Of a stretch of 64,000 nt of DNA, positions 41,651 to 51,220 are shown one piece after another. The stretch is from assembly GCA_947243845.1 (NCBI GenBank), contig CAMXIF010000005.1, positions 1 to 64,000 of the forward strand, read 5' to 3'. The notes below the pieces were generated by a model, which was given only the letters and a program-made list of their open reading frames with translations, ran no database searches and was not told the origin of the DNA. Source of the DNA: an uncultured bacterium. GTDB lineage: Bacteria > Bacillota > Clostridia > Lachnospirales > Lachnospiraceae. A program made the translations under genes and the position numbers. Position 1 is the first letter of the stretch. Each line of letters starts with the position of its first letter.

Positions 41651-43525
41651 ATGTTATTGGAAAAAATTGAACAGGCAAATGATATTAAGCAGATCGCACC
41701 GGAAGATTATGGTGTTTTGGCGGAGGAAATCAGGCAGTTCCTGATTCAGACCATCAGTGTGACAGGAGGTCATCTGGGATCCAATCTGGGGGCAGTGGAA
41801 CTGACAATGGCTTTGCATCTGTTCCTGGACTTGCCGGAAGATAAACTGATCTGGGATGTGGGACATCAGTCCTACACGCATAAGATTTTGACAGGCAGAA
41901 GGGATGGATTTGTTAATTTGCGCAAATTTGGCGGGATGAGCGGTTTCCCCAAACGCAAGGAGAGTGACTGTGATTGTTTTGATACGGGGCACAGTTCTAC
42001 TTCCATATCGGCAGGTCTTGGTATGGTGAAAGCCAGGGATCTTCAGGGCGGCAGTCAGACGATCGTATCTGTGATAGGGGATGGTTCTCTTACGGGCGGC
42101 ATGGCTTATGAGGCATTGAATAACGCTTCCCGTCTGGAGACTAATTTTATTATTGTGTTAAATGATAATAACATGTCTATATCCGAGAATGTGGGCGGTG
42201 TCTCGAAGTATCTGAACAATATCCGAACAGCGGATACCTATCTTGGCCTGAAGGAGGGAGTCTATAATTCTCTGCACGGTAAGTCCAAATACGGGGATAA
42301 AGTAGTATCCCAGATCAGGCGTGCCAAGAGCAGCTTCAAGCATCTCGTGGTGCCGGGGATGCTGTTTGAAGATATGGGAATCACGTATCTGGGACCGGTG
42401 GACGGTCACAATATTCCTGAGATGGTACATATGTTGAGGGAAGCTCGCAAAGTTAAGAAGGCGGTCATGGTTCATGTCATTACCCAGAAGGGCAGAGGAT
42501 ACGTGCCGGCGGAGCGGCATCCCGCCAGATTTCATGGGGCGGAGCCTTTCGATATAGAGACTGGTATTCCCAGTTCGCCCAGAACCAAGGCGAACTATAC
42601 AGATATTTTTTCCACAGTCATGTGTAAGCTGGGGCAGCGGGACGAAAAAGTGGTGGCGATCACGGCAGCCATGCCGGACGGTACGGGCCTGAAGCGTTTT
42701 CGAAATATGTACCCGGAACGATTCTTTGATGTGGGAATTGCGGAGGAACATGCAGTGACTTTTGCGGCAGGACTTGCGGCGGGAGGACTGAAACCCATAG
42801 TGGCCATTTATTCGTCTTTTCTGCAGCGTGCTTATGACCAGATTCTGCACGATGTATGTATCCAGAATCTTCCGGTGGTGTTCTGTATAGACCGGGCAGG
42901 TCTGGTGGGCAGTGATGGCGAGACGCATCAGGGCATTTTTGATCTGTCTTATCTGTCCTCCATACCGAATATGCATATTATGGCGCCCAAGAATAAATGG
43001 GAGCTTTCCGATATGATAAAGTTTGCGCTTGCGTTCGGCGGGCCGGTGGCGATCCGTTATCCCAGAGGGGAGGCCTTTGACGGCCTGAAAAATAATAGGG
43101 AGCCTATTGTATACGGAAAGAGTGAGGCCATTTATCAGGAGAAGGATATCATGCTCTTGGCGGTAGGCAGTATGGTGAAAGTAGCGCTGACTGTGCGGGA
43201 ACAGCTGATAGAGCAGGGGTATGCCTGTTCGCTGGTGAATGCCAGATTTGTGAAACCCATAGATGAAGAGATGATCAAAGAAGCCTGTAAGGGACATCGT
43301 CTGATTGTGACGATGGAGGAAAACGTGGCCAGCGGCGGTTATGGCGAGAAGGTTAGGGAATATGTGGATAACCTGGGCGTTTCCACGCAGGTGATCGGCA
43401 TTTCGATTCCGGACGAATATGTGGAACATGGCAATGTGGAACTGTTGAAGCAGGAGATTGGGATTGATGCCCGTTCAATTGTGGAAAAAGTCAGCAATAA
43501 ATATAAAACTTTGATGAATCAGTAG
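41651..43525 (+). CDS. dxs: 1-deoxy-D-xylulose-5-phosphate synthase
   Basis: A 624-residue TDP enzyme, first step of the MEP isoprenoid pathway (pyruvate plus glyceraldehyde 3-phosphate). TDP-binding motif GDGSLTGGMAYEALNNAS to NDNNMSIS, the catalytic His in GHQSYTHKILTGR, and the pyrimidine-domain Glu in GIAEEHAVTFAAG. Ends with TAG, confirming TAG as a normal stop here. 10 bp after ispA. Confidence 0.97.
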   Translation: MLLEKIEQANDIKQIAPEDYGVLAEEIRQFLIQTISVTGGHLGSNLGAVELTMALHLFLDLPEDKLIWDVGHQSYTHKILTGRRDGFVNLRKFGGMSGFPKRKESDCDCFDTGHSSTSISAGLGMVKARDLQGGSQTIVSVIGDGSLTGGMAYEALNNASRLETNFIIVLNDNNMSISENVGGVSKYLNNIRTADTYLGLKEGVYNSLHGKSKYGDKVVSQIRRAKSSFKHLVVPGMLFEDMGITYLGPVDGHNIPEMVHMLREARKVKKAVMVHVITQKGRGYVPAERHPARFHGAEPFDIETGIPSSPRTKANYTDIFSTVMCKLGQRDEKVVAITAAMPDGTGLKRFRNMYPERFFDVGIAEEHAVTFAAGLAAGGLKPIVAIYSSFLQRAYDQILHDVCIQNLPVVFCIDRAGLVGSDGETHQGIFDLSYLSSIPNMHIMAPKNKWELSDMIKFALAFGGPVAIRYPRGEAFDGLKNNREPIVYGKSEAIYQEKDIMLLAVGSMVKVALTVREQLIEQGYACSLVNARFVKPIDEEMIKEACKGHRLIVTMEENVASGGYGEKVREYVDNLGVSTQVIGISIPDEYVEHGNVELLKQEIGIDARSIVEKVSNKYKTLMNQ

Positions 43526-43531
43526 GGACTT

Positions 43532-44428
43532 ATGAAGGAAAGATTGGATGTGATTCTGGTCAGACAGGGCTATGCCCAGTCCAGAGAGAAGGCAAAAGCG
43601 TTACTCATGACAGGCAATGTCTTTGTAGACGGACAGCGGGAGGACAAGGCGGGCACCACGTTTGACGAGAGTAAGATACGGATTGAGGTGAAGGGAAATC
43701 CGCTGCCATATGTGAGCCGCGGCGGCTTGAAATTGGAGCGGGCACTCAGACAGTTTCCCATCATCCTGCAGGATAATGTGTGTATGGATATCGGTGCCTC
43801 CACAGGCGGGTTTACGGATTGTATGCTGCAAAACGGGGCGGCGAAAGTTTATGCCATCGATGTAGGACATGGACAACTGGACTGGAAACTGAGAAGCGAT
43901 GCCAGAGTGGTCTGTATGGAGAAAACAAATTTCAGGTATGTGACAGACCAAGACATCACGGAAACGATAGATTTTGCTTCGGTGGATGTCTCCTTTATTT
44001 CCCTGACTAAGATTTTGATTCCGGCCAAAAATCTGCTGCGTGCAAACGGACAGATGGTATGTCTTATAAAGCCACAGTTTGAGGCCGGCAGGGATAGAGT
44101 AGGCAAAAAGGGCGTGGTGCGGGATCCTGAAGTACACACAGAGGTGATACACAAAGTAATTGATTATGTGGATATAATCGGATTTGTGGTTGCAGGACTT
44201 ACCTATTCGCCGGTGAAAGGCCCCGAGGGAAATATAGAGTATCTTTTGTGGATAGAAAAGAGAGCAGAGATTCCGGAAACGGTTACCTCCATGACGGAAG
44301 CAGAAGCGCTTGGGGCGCTGCATACAGTCCTGACACAGGAGAACGGCATATCTCAGGAACAGGAGATGACAGAGCGTATCCGGCAGGTGGTGGCAGAAGC
44401 GCACGATAAGTTGGATGAGGCCAGATGA
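43532..44428 (+). CDS. TlyA family rRNA (cytidine-2'-O)-methyltransferase
   Basis: A 298-residue protein with an N-terminal S4 RNA-binding domain (MKERLDVILVRQGYAQSREK in outline) and an FtsJ-like methyltransferase domain (DIGASTGGFTDCML at about residue 87, KPQFEAGRD as motif). TlyA in mycobacteria 2'-O-methylates 16S and 23S rRNA. The gene is fixed between dxs and nadK in Clostridia. Starts 6 bp after dxs. Confidence 0.92.
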   Translation: MKERLDVILVRQGYAQSREKAKALLMTGNVFVDGQREDKAGTTFDESKIRIEVKGNPLPYVSRGGLKLERALRQFPIILQDNVCMDIGASTGGFTDCMLQNGAAKVYAIDVGHGQLDWKLRSDARVVCMEKTNFRYVTDQDITETIDFASVDVSFISLTKILIPAKNLLRANGQMVCLIKPQFEAGRDRVGKKGVVRDPEVHTEVIHKVIDYVDIIGFVVAGLTYSPVKGPEGNIEYLLWIEKRAEIPETVTSMTEAEALGALHTVLTQENGISQEQEMTERIRQVVAEAHDKLDEAR

Positions 44429-44431
44429 TTG

Positions 44432-45265
44432 ATGAAAAAGTTTTATCTGATCACCAATGAGGGGAAGGATCCCCAGGGTGATGTAACGAAAAGGATAGTA
44501 GAGTATATTGAGAGCCATGGCGGGGAGACATTTTGTGTCAAGAACGAGAAGCAGGCTCTTATGGATTGCGGGGATATGGCAGGCTGCGCATTGGTGCTGG
44601 GCGGAGACGGCACCATGCTCCGGGCGGCCCGGAATATGATGGGCAGCGATGTTCCGCTTATCGGTATCAATCTTGGCACGCTGGGATATCTGGCAGAAGT
44701 GGAGAGCGCCCATGTGGAAGAGGCTTTGGACAAATTGCTGCGGGATGACTTTATCAGGGAGAATCGTATGATGCTTTCCGGCAGGGTGGAGAATCGGGAG
44801 GGAGCCGAAGAGGATTACGCCCTGAATGACATTGTGATTTCACGCAGCGGCTCTTTGCAGATATTGACCTTCCATATTTTGGTGAACGGTCAATTCTTGA
44901 CCACTTATTGTGCAGATGGCATGATCGTGGCAACACCTACCGGCTCCACTGCCTATAATCTTTCGGCTGGGGGACCGATTGTGAAGCCGGGAGCGAAGAT
45001 GATTCTTCTGACACCGGTCTGTCCACATACGCTGAATACCAGAAGCATTGTGTTTGCACCGGAGGATGAGATTACAATCGAGATTCCACAGGGCAAGGAT
45101 GGCGGCCGGCAGAGTATGGAGGCTAATTTTGACGGCAGTCATAAGGTGGCATTGTATACCGGTGACAGAATTGTGGTGCGCAGGGCGGATAAGACCACAG
45201 GAATTTTAAAGTTGAATACGGAGAGTTTCCTTTCGGTACTCCATAAAAAAATCGGGGAAGGATGA
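44432..45265 (+). CDS. nadK: NAD kinase
   Basis: A 277-residue NAD kinase with the signature LGGDGTMLRAAR (about residue 52), NLGTLGYLAE and DGMIVATPTGSTAYNLSAGGP. It phosphorylates NAD to NADP. ATG 44432 is preferred to the TTG directly before it. Three bases separate it from tlyA, so coupling is likely. Confidence 0.95.
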   Translation: MKKFYLITNEGKDPQGDVTKRIVEYIESHGGETFCVKNEKQALMDCGDMAGCALVLGGDGTMLRAARNMMGSDVPLIGINLGTLGYLAEVESAHVEEALDKLLRDDFIRENRMMLSGRVENREGAEEDYALNDIVISRSGSLQILTFHILVNGQFLTTYCADGMIVATPTGSTAYNLSAGGPIVKPGAKMILLTPVCPHTLNTRSIVFAPEDEITIEIPQGKDGGRQSMEANFDGSHKVALYTGDRIVVRRADKTTGILKLNTESFLSVLHKKIGEG

Positions 45266-45284
45266 TAAGGGTTACGGCAAAGCG

Positions 45285-45737
45285 ATGAAAAAGGCAAGAC
45301 ATGAAAAGATTATAGAATTGATTTCCGGACATGAGATAGAGACGCAGGAAGAGTTGGTGGAACGCCTGCGGGGGAGCGGATACGAGGTCACACAGGCCAC
45401 TGTTTCCAGGGACATCAGGGAATTGAAACTCTCTAAGATTCCCAATGGGAAAGGACAGCAGAAATATGTGGCCTTTACCCAGGAGGAACCCCACCTGGGA
45501 GATAAGTACAGCAGGGTACTCAAGGAAGGGTATGTATCCATGGCTCTGGCCCAGAATCTTTTGGTCTTAAAGACGGTGTCCGGCATGGCGATGGCGGTTG
45601 CAGCCGCAGTGGACGCTTTGAAAATAGAGGAGATTGTGGGCTGTATTGCGGGAGACAACACGGTGATGATGGCCATGAGAAATGAGAAGGACGCGGAAGC
45701 GGTCATGGATAAGATCGGCCGTCTGGTAGCCCGCTGA
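45285..45737 (+). CDS. argR: Arginine repressor family regulator
   Basis: A 150-residue ArgR/AhrC: N-terminal winged helix (IETQEELVERLRGSGYEVTQATVSRDI in outline) and C-terminal hexamerisation and arginine-binding domain with GMAMAVAAAVDAL and GCIAGDNTVMMAMR. Represses arginine synthesis when arginine is abundant. The conserved position before recN is usual for Firmicutes. Confidence 0.95.
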   Translation: MKKARHEKIIELISGHEIETQEELVERLRGSGYEVTQATVSRDIRELKLSKIPNGKGQQKYVAFTQEEPHLGDKYSRVLKEGYVSMALAQNLLVLKTVSGMAMAVAAAVDALKIEEIVGCIAGDNTVMMAMRNEKDAEAVMDKIGRLVAR

Positions 45738-45770
45738 AGACAGAAAATATTCCAAGAAACGGGGATAAAA

Positions 45771-47453
45771 ATGTTACAGAGTTTACATGTGAAAAATCTG
45801 GCCCTGATTGATGAGACGGAAGTTTCATTTACAGAAGGTCTTAATATTTTGACTGGTGAGACCGGCGCCGGCAAATCTGTCATCATCGGTTCCATCAATC
45901 TTGCGCTGGGAGCCAAGGCGGATAAAGAGATGATACGATCCGGTGCGGAGTACGCTCTGGTGGAACTGACTTTTGAGGTGGAGAATGAGAGACAGTGCCG
46001 GGCGATACAGGAACTGGAACTTCCCTTAGAGGAAGGTCAGGTAATCATACAGAGAAAAATCATGCCAAACCGCAGTGTGTGCAAGGTGTGCGGGGAGACA
46101 GTGACAGCCAGACAACTCAAGCAGCTGGCGGAGATATTGATTGATATCCATGGTCAGCATGAGCATCAATCCCTGCTGCAGGCGGCCCGGCAGATGGAGA
46201 TTTTGGATGCCTATGCGGGAGAGGAACTGGAAGTGCATAAGACAGCGCTGAAAGAGCGTTACAGACAGTATAAAGAGGTGAGGGAAGAACTGCTTTCAAA
46301 CGCAGTGGACGAAGAGACACGCAGACGAGAGATATCTCTTGCCGAGTTCGAGTGTAAGGAGATTGCGGAGGCAGCCCTCACTGTGGGAGAGGATGAAGAG
46401 GTAGAGAAAGCCTACCAGAAAATGCTCTATGCCCAGAAGATCAGGGAAGCGACAGTGAACGTTCACGGCCTGTGCGGCTATGAGGATAATGGCATGGGAA
46501 GTTTGATGGGACGTGCTCTCAAAGAAATCCGCAGCGTGTCTGCCTATGATGATGCCTTGCAGGAATTTGAAAAGCAGCTTTTGGACATGGACGGCCTGCT
46601 CAATGACTATAACAGGGCGATAGCGGAGTACCTTTCCAATCTGGAATTTGACGCGCAGCTTTTTGACCAGACGGAAAGAAGACTCAATCTGCTCAATCAT
46701 TTAAAGTCAAAATATGGAAATACGGTGGAGGAGATTCTTGCCTATTATGAAAGGGCGCAGGAGGTCATTGCCAAATATCAAGATTACGATGCTTATCGGA
46801 TAGAACTATCAAGAAAAGCGGATACTTTATATCAGGAAGTTTTGACACTGTGCGGTGAAATTTCCAATATACGTATGCAAAATGCCGATACCTTATCGGA
46901 AGAAATGCGAAGTGCGCTTGAAGATTTGAATTTTGATCATGTTGCCTTTCAGATTCAGATATCGCCCAAGGAGGAGCGGCTGGGAGAAAACGGCTATGAT
47001 CAGGTCACTTTTCTGATTTCCACTAACACCGGAGAAGCCCTGAAAGAACTTACGCAGGTGGCCAGCGGCGGTGAACTGTCCCGTATCATGCTGGCACTTA
47101 AGACGGTGTTAGCTGATAAGGATGAGATCGAAACGCTGATATTTGACGAAATCGATACCGGAATCAGCGGCAGGACAGCCTGGAAAGTTTCAGAAAAAAT
47201 GGGAATTTTGGGAAGAGGTCATCAATTGATCTGTATTACGCATCTGCCGCAGATTGCGGCTATGGCAGATACCCACTTTTATATAGAAAAACAGGTGACG
47301 AACGACAGGGCGATCACCGATATACGAAGGCTGGAGGAGCGAGAGAGCGTGGAGGAACTTGCCAGGATGCTTGGCGGCGCGCAGATTACGGAGAATGTTT
47401 TGAAAAACGCTGAGGAAATGAAAGATTTGGCAAGAAAAACAAAACAATATTAA
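45771..47453 (+). CDS. recN: DNA repair protein RecN
   Basis: A 560-residue SMC-like protein acting early in double-strand break repair. Walker A GETGAGKS (about residue 31), a long coiled coil in the middle, the signature LTQVASGGELSRIMLAL and Walker B IFDEIDTGISG. No LexA-type box was seen upstream, so it may not be SOS-controlled here. Confidence 0.96.
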   Translation: MLQSLHVKNLALIDETEVSFTEGLNILTGETGAGKSVIIGSINLALGAKADKEMIRSGAEYALVELTFEVENERQCRAIQELELPLEEGQVIIQRKIMPNRSVCKVCGETVTARQLKQLAEILIDIHGQHEHQSLLQAARQMEILDAYAGEELEVHKTALKERYRQYKEVREELLSNAVDEETRRREISLAEFECKEIAEAALTVGEDEEVEKAYQKMLYAQKIREATVNVHGLCGYEDNGMGSLMGRALKEIRSVSAYDDALQEFEKQLLDMDGLLNDYNRAIAEYLSNLEFDAQLFDQTERRLNLLNHLKSKYGNTVEEILAYYERAQEVIAKYQDYDAYRIELSRKADTLYQEVLTLCGEISNIRMQNADTLSEEMRSALEDLNFDHVAFQIQISPKEERLGENGYDQVTFLISTNTGEALKELTQVASGGELSRIMLALKTVLADKDEIETLIFDEIDTGISGRTAWKVSEKMGILGRGHQLICITHLPQIAAMADTHFYIEKQVTNDRAITDIRRLEERESVEELARMLGGAQITENVLKNAEEMKDLARKTKQY

Positions 47454-47482
47454 ATTAAAAAATCGGATTTTTCATATACTAG

Positions 47483-47512
47483 AAAGGACATACTGTAATG
47501 TGTGTCCTTTTT
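47483..47512 (+). terminator. Terminator of the recN operon
   Basis: An 8-bp stem AAAGGACA/TGTCCTTT with a 12-nt loop, running into TTTTT. It covers the GTG start of the tracked spoIVB ORF, arguing for a later spoIVB start. Confidence 0.7.
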
Positions 47513-47547
47513 CTGTTAAGAAAATAGGAAAGACGAGGAATGGAAAG

Positions 47548-48882
47548 TTGAGCGATTTGATATATATGACCAAACAACAGGAAAAAAAATACAGAGGCTT
47601 TTTATATATTTTACTCATTGCCGGGGTGGCGGCACTGATCGTGACAATCTATTTTACCTATTGGGATAAGATTCCTTCCACCATCAAGATTCGAGCCGGC
47701 GTGGAACAGGAACTGGACTTTAGGGTTCCCGTATCCGGGGAGATTTACCGGATTCCAGAGGAGGCGGCGCAGGTATCTTCCGTGACAGAACTGGCGGATT
47801 CCGAGGTCGTGAAAGCGGAGGATGCGGCAAGAAGTATCCACGTGGATTTTGCACATACGGTCAAAGTCAGGGCAAATGCGATTGATACTTACCAGATGGA
47901 TCTGAAATTGTTCGGTGTTCTTCCTTATAAAAATGTGGATATCCAGGTAATCCAGGATAAAATGCTGATTCCTTCCGGCATCCCTATCGGTATTTATGTC
48001 AAGACCAACGGGGTTCTGGTGGTAGGTGTCGGAGAATTTGAGAACAGCAGCGGGGAAACGGTGTCGCCCGCCAAATATGCGCTGCAAAAGGGAGATTACA
48101 TTCTGGAAATTGACGGGGAAACGGTGGAAAACAAGAAGCAGCTGATCAGGCTGGTGGAGGAGTCTGAAGGAAAAGATATGGTGTTGACCATCAAGAGAAA
48201 TGATGAAATAACAGATGTTATGATAGAACCCGACATCAATAAGAGCAGCGAGTGGAAACTTGGTATATGGATACGGGACAATGCCCAGGGTATCGGAACC
48301 ATGACGTATGAGGGGACAGATCATACCTTCGGGGCACTGGGACACGGGATTAATGATGTGGATACTTCCATCCTGATGAATCTGGAGGAAGGTATGCTGT
48401 ATAAGACAGAGATTGTGGGTATCACCAGGGGAGCCAACGGCGCGCCGGGAGAATTGACGGGTTATATCGAATACGACAGCGATAACGTGATCGGGGAGAT
48501 TACCGAGAATACGGCGGAAGGCATCTTTGGAATCTGCGATGAGAGCCGTATGGAGAAATCTGGTTATGAGCCCATCCCCATTGCCTTAAAACAGGAGATT
48601 GAACTGGGACCAGCACAGATCATCTGTTCCGTTTCCGGGGAACCGGAGTTTTATGATGTGGAAATTGTGGAAGTCAATCTGGAACACGAAAACGTAAACC
48701 GGGGAATCGTCATCCGGGTGGCGGACGAGAAACTCCTGACGCTCACTGGTGGTATTATCCAAGGCATGAGCGGCAGTCCCATCATCCAGAACGGTAAACT
48801 GGTGGGAGCGGTGACCCACGTGCTGGTGAATGATTCCACTAAGGGGTATGGGATTTTTATTGAGGAGATGTTGACCCACTGA
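47548..48882 (+). CDS. spoIVB: SpoIVB sporulation signalling protease (S55)
   Basis: A 444-residue protease made in the forespore that triggers sigma-K (or equivalent) activation in the mother cell. A membrane helix (FLYILLIAGVAALIVTIYF) is followed by a PDZ domain (about 140-225) and the S55 peptidase domain with the nucleophile in GMSGSPIIQNGKLVGAVTH and the catalytic His in FGALGHGIND. The start is uncertain: TTG 47548 (behind GAGGAATGG) is chosen, ATG 47566 is the alternative, and the track's GTG lies inside the recN terminator. The full-length spo0A that usually follows in Clostridia is not here. Confidence 0.92.
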   Translation: MSDLIYMTKQQEKKYRGFLYILLIAGVAALIVTIYFTYWDKIPSTIKIRAGVEQELDFRVPVSGEIYRIPEEAAQVSSVTELADSEVVKAEDAARSIHVDFAHTVKVRANAIDTYQMDLKLFGVLPYKNVDIQVIQDKMLIPSGIPIGIYVKTNGVLVVGVGEFENSSGETVSPAKYALQKGDYILEIDGETVENKKQLIRLVEESEGKDMVLTIKRNDEITDVMIEPDINKSSEWKLGIWIRDNAQGIGTMTYEGTDHTFGALGHGINDVDTSILMNLEEGMLYKTEIVGITRGANGAPGELTGYIEYDSDNVIGEITENTAEGIFGICDESRMEKSGYEPIPIALKQEIELGPAQIICSVSGEPEFYDVEIVEVNLEHENVNRGIVIRVADEKLLTLTGGIIQGMSGSPIIQNGKLVGAVTHVLVNDSTKGYGIFIEEMLTH

Positions 48883-48901
48883 ATAAGGGAAATATTTCAT
48901 C

Positions 48902-48930
48902 TTTACAACAGAACGTATGTTTGATAACAT
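48902..48930 (+). promoter_or_regulatory. SOS promoter with LexA box between -35 and -10
   Basis: TTTACA (48902-48907), 17 bp, TAACAT (48925-48930). The spacer contains AGAACGTATGTTTG (48910-48923), a close match to the Firmicutes LexA/DinR box (CGAAC-N4-GTTCG type). LexA bound here would block polymerase directly. Confidence 0.8.
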
Positions 48931-48966
48931 GATATTACACCAAAGATCAGGAGGGAGGTGTAAGGA

Positions 48967-49266
48967 ATGGAAGAGAACGTGCAGACAGGCATCTTGATAG
49001 ATGGCCCGATTAATATACCGATTCAGATGATGTCTTTAACCGACCGTGACGGCAGGATGACGCCTCAATGGTTCCGCCTGGAGACGGAGAACCATGAGAT
49101 TCATATGTGCCGGATTGAGCAGGTAGTATCCCGTGGGGAAAAGAAGTGTGTGGGCGTGCGGGAGAAACAGTTTATCTGTAAGATCAGGATGGGAGAGGTA
49201 TGTAAGACTCTGGAAATGCGGTACAGTGTTGAGTCCCAGAAATGGCGGATCTTCCAGTTCCTGTAA
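48967..49266 (+). CDS. Unrecognised 99-aa protein, first gene of the SOS operon
   Basis: A 99-residue soluble protein with no signal peptide or transmembrane helix. It looks beta-rich (GPINIPIQMMSLTDRDGRM, then HMCRIEQVV and QFICKIRMGEV), has three Cys and many charged residues, and ends KWRIFQFL. I recognise no domain. A strong GGAGGGAGG ribosome binding site and the LexA-box promoter 37 bp upstream make it a real, damage-induced gene. dinB starts 2 bp after its stop, so the two are made together; it could be a polymerase accessory factor or SOS regulator, but this is only context. Confidence 0.8.
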   Translation: MEENVQTGILIDGPINIPIQMMSLTDRDGRMTPQWFRLETENHEIHMCRIEQVVSRGEKKCVGVREKQFICKIRMGEVCKTLEMRYSVESQKWRIFQFL

Positions 49267-49268
49267 GG

Positions 49269-50567
49269 ATGAGCAGGTATATATTTCATATTGATGTCAA
49301 CAGCGCCTTTCTCTCCTGGAGCGCGGCATACAGAGTGGAGGTGCTGGGCGAAAAGGAGGATATCAGGCAGATACCAAGCATTGTGGGCGGAGATCAGGAG
49401 AAGCGGCACGGTATTGTTCTTGCCAAAAGTACGCCGGCGAAGAAGTTCGGGATTCAGACAGGGGAACCTGTTGTGGCGGCAAAGAGAAAGTGTCCTGGCC
49501 TGGTCATCGTGCCGCCCGATTATGGCCTGTATGTCACTTGTTCTAGGGCCTTCATCAAGATCTTGCAGGAGTACAGTGACCAGGTGATTCAGTACAGCAT
49601 TGATGAAGCCTGGGTGGTGTTTGAGGGATTTGAGAAGCTGTATGGCCGTGACCAGATGGTAACGCTTGCCTATGAGTTGAAGGACAGAATCAGGGACGAA
49701 TTGGGATTTACGGTAAATGTGGGAATTTCCGATAATTTTCTGCTGGCCAAGACGGCAGGAGATTTTTCCAAACCAGACAAAGTACACACCCTTTTTCCGG
49801 ATGAGATAGAACAGAAAATGTGGCCGCTGCCAGTCTCAGACCTGTTTCTTTGCGGCCGGTCGACTATGGAAAAGCTGTACCGGCTGGGGATTCGGACCAT
49901 AGGGGAACTGGCCTGTGCGCAGGAAGGTATGATTCATGCCCATCTCAAAAAACACGGACAGACCATACAGCGATTTGCCAGAGGCGGTGATCTGGATCCT
50001 GACATGATTTTTCATGAGGAAAATAAGGGTTATGGGAACAGTCTGACTGCTCCGGTGGATATTGTGACGGAGGAATATGCCAGGCATTTACTGCTTTCTC
50101 TCAGTGAGACGGTAGGGGCGAGGCTTAGAAGTGACGGTGTGATGATCGGGGTGGTCAGCGTGCATCTTACAACCTGTGAATTTCAGCGTATGAATAAACA
50201 GATGCAATTGGATTCTCCCACAAATACCACGGAAGAGATTTATGAGGCGGCTTGTCAGATCCTGAAAAAGATGTGGAATGCAAAGATACCTGTCCGACAG
50301 ATTGGCGTACATACTTCGAAGGTACAGGAGGATGCCGCCAGACAGTACAGCATTTTTGACATGATGAAGGACGATAAGCGGGAGAAGTTGGAGCAGCTGG
50401 ACAGGACGATAGACCGGATCCGTGAGCGATATGGGGAGGACGCCGTGTTTCGTGCCAGTTTCCTGAAGAGCAATGTATCCCATATGAGCGGCGGGCTGAA
50501 TAAGGAAAGACGCAGCGGGGTAACACTGGGAATCGATGTGGAAGGAGAAAAGGTCAGGAATCTGTGA
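49269..50567 (+). CDS. Y-family DNA polymerase (DinB/UmuC type)
   Basis: A 432-residue translesion polymerase. Catalytic carboxylates are in IFHIDVNSAFLSW and YSIDEAWV; the helix-hairpin-helix (LYRLGIRTIGELA) and little-finger domain follow. The DVN start is typical of the Firmicutes clade of Y-family polymerases rather than E. coli DinB. ATG 49269 is chosen, 2 bp after the 99-aa gene; no separate SD is present, so translation probably depends on coupling. SOS-induced by position in the operon. Confidence 0.92.
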   Translation: MSRYIFHIDVNSAFLSWSAAYRVEVLGEKEDIRQIPSIVGGDQEKRHGIVLAKSTPAKKFGIQTGEPVVAAKRKCPGLVIVPPDYGLYVTCSRAFIKILQEYSDQVIQYSIDEAWVVFEGFEKLYGRDQMVTLAYELKDRIRDELGFTVNVGISDNFLLAKTAGDFSKPDKVHTLFPDEIEQKMWPLPVSDLFLCGRSTMEKLYRLGIRTIGELACAQEGMIHAHLKKHGQTIQRFARGGDLDPDMIFHEENKGYGNSLTAPVDIVTEEYARHLLLSLSETVGARLRSDGVMIGVVSVHLTTCEFQRMNKQMQLDSPTNTTEEIYEAACQILKKMWNAKIPVRQIGVHTSKVQEDAARQYSIFDMMKDDKREKLEQLDRTIDRIRERYGEDAVFRASFLKSNVSHMSGGLNKERRSGVTLGIDVEGEKVRNL

Positions 50568-50612
50568 GAAGTTGACAGGAATTTTGGTGGTGGGATTGGA
50601 GAAACATGTAAT

Positions 50613-51209
50613 ATGTGCGGAAGATTTTATATAGACGATGAGACGGCCAGGGAAATCGAAAGAATAGCCAGAAAGATTGATCATAAGACGGCGAAGATGG
50701 GAGATGTCCATCCTTCGGAGCCTGCATTGATTCTGCGGGCAGATCATGACGACATGGTGGCGGAAGTGCTTAGATGGGGGTATGAGTCCGCGAGGAAGAA
50801 TACCCTGATCTTTAATGCCAGAAGTGAGACTGTGAGGCAGCGGCCGATGTTTCGTTCTGATTATGAAACGCACCGCTGCCTGATACCAGCCGATAAATTT
50901 TATGAATGGAAAGATACGGGGGAAAGGAAGAAAGAGAAGTATGAATTCTTTGTACCGGAGAGGATTTTGTATCTGGCAGGTATTTACCATAAAGACCCGA
51001 ATGGAGACCGGTTTAGTATTCTCACCAAAGAGGCGGAAGCGTGTATGACCGGGATACACAGCCGCATGCCGCTGATACTTTATCAGGAGGATATGGAGGG
51101 ATGGCTGTTTTCGGAAGCGGAGGCCGGGAAGCTGCTTGGCAGACATTTTACGGATTTGCAGAGGAAGAAGAGCGAAACAGATGGATATCAGCAGATGAGT
51201 TTATTTTAG
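50613..51209 (+). CDS. SRAP (YedK/HMCES) abasic-site protein
   Basis: A 198-residue SOS-response-associated peptidase-fold protein. Cys2, exposed after Met removal (MCGRFYID), forms a covalent thiazolidine crosslink with abasic sites in single-stranded DNA in studied homologues. The other conserved elements are NARSE (about residue 70), KFYEW and the HSRMP His. It is 45 bp after the polymerase gene and shares the LexA-controlled promoter, fitting a role in shielding damage during translesion synthesis. Confidence 0.92.
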   Translation: MCGRFYIDDETAREIERIARKIDHKTAKMGDVHPSEPALILRADHDDMVAEVLRWGYESARKNTLIFNARSETVRQRPMFRSDYETHRCLIPADKFYEWKDTGERKKEKYEFFVPERILYLAGIYHKDPNGDRFSILTKEAEACMTGIHSRMPLILYQEDMEGWLFSEAEAGKLLGRHFTDLQRKKSETDGYQQMSLF

Positions 51210-51220
51210 AAAACAAGACT

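Noticed and set aside
42158-43429. 423-aa minus-strand ORF across dxs
   Set aside because: Lies wholly inside dxs, with His/Arg/Ile-rich composition typical of an antisense frame; dxs is beyond doubt.
47470-47482. Sigma-G -10 element (TATACTA) for spoIVB
   Set aside because: No matching -35 at the right distance, and it lies before the recN terminator, so it could not drive spoIVB efficiently.
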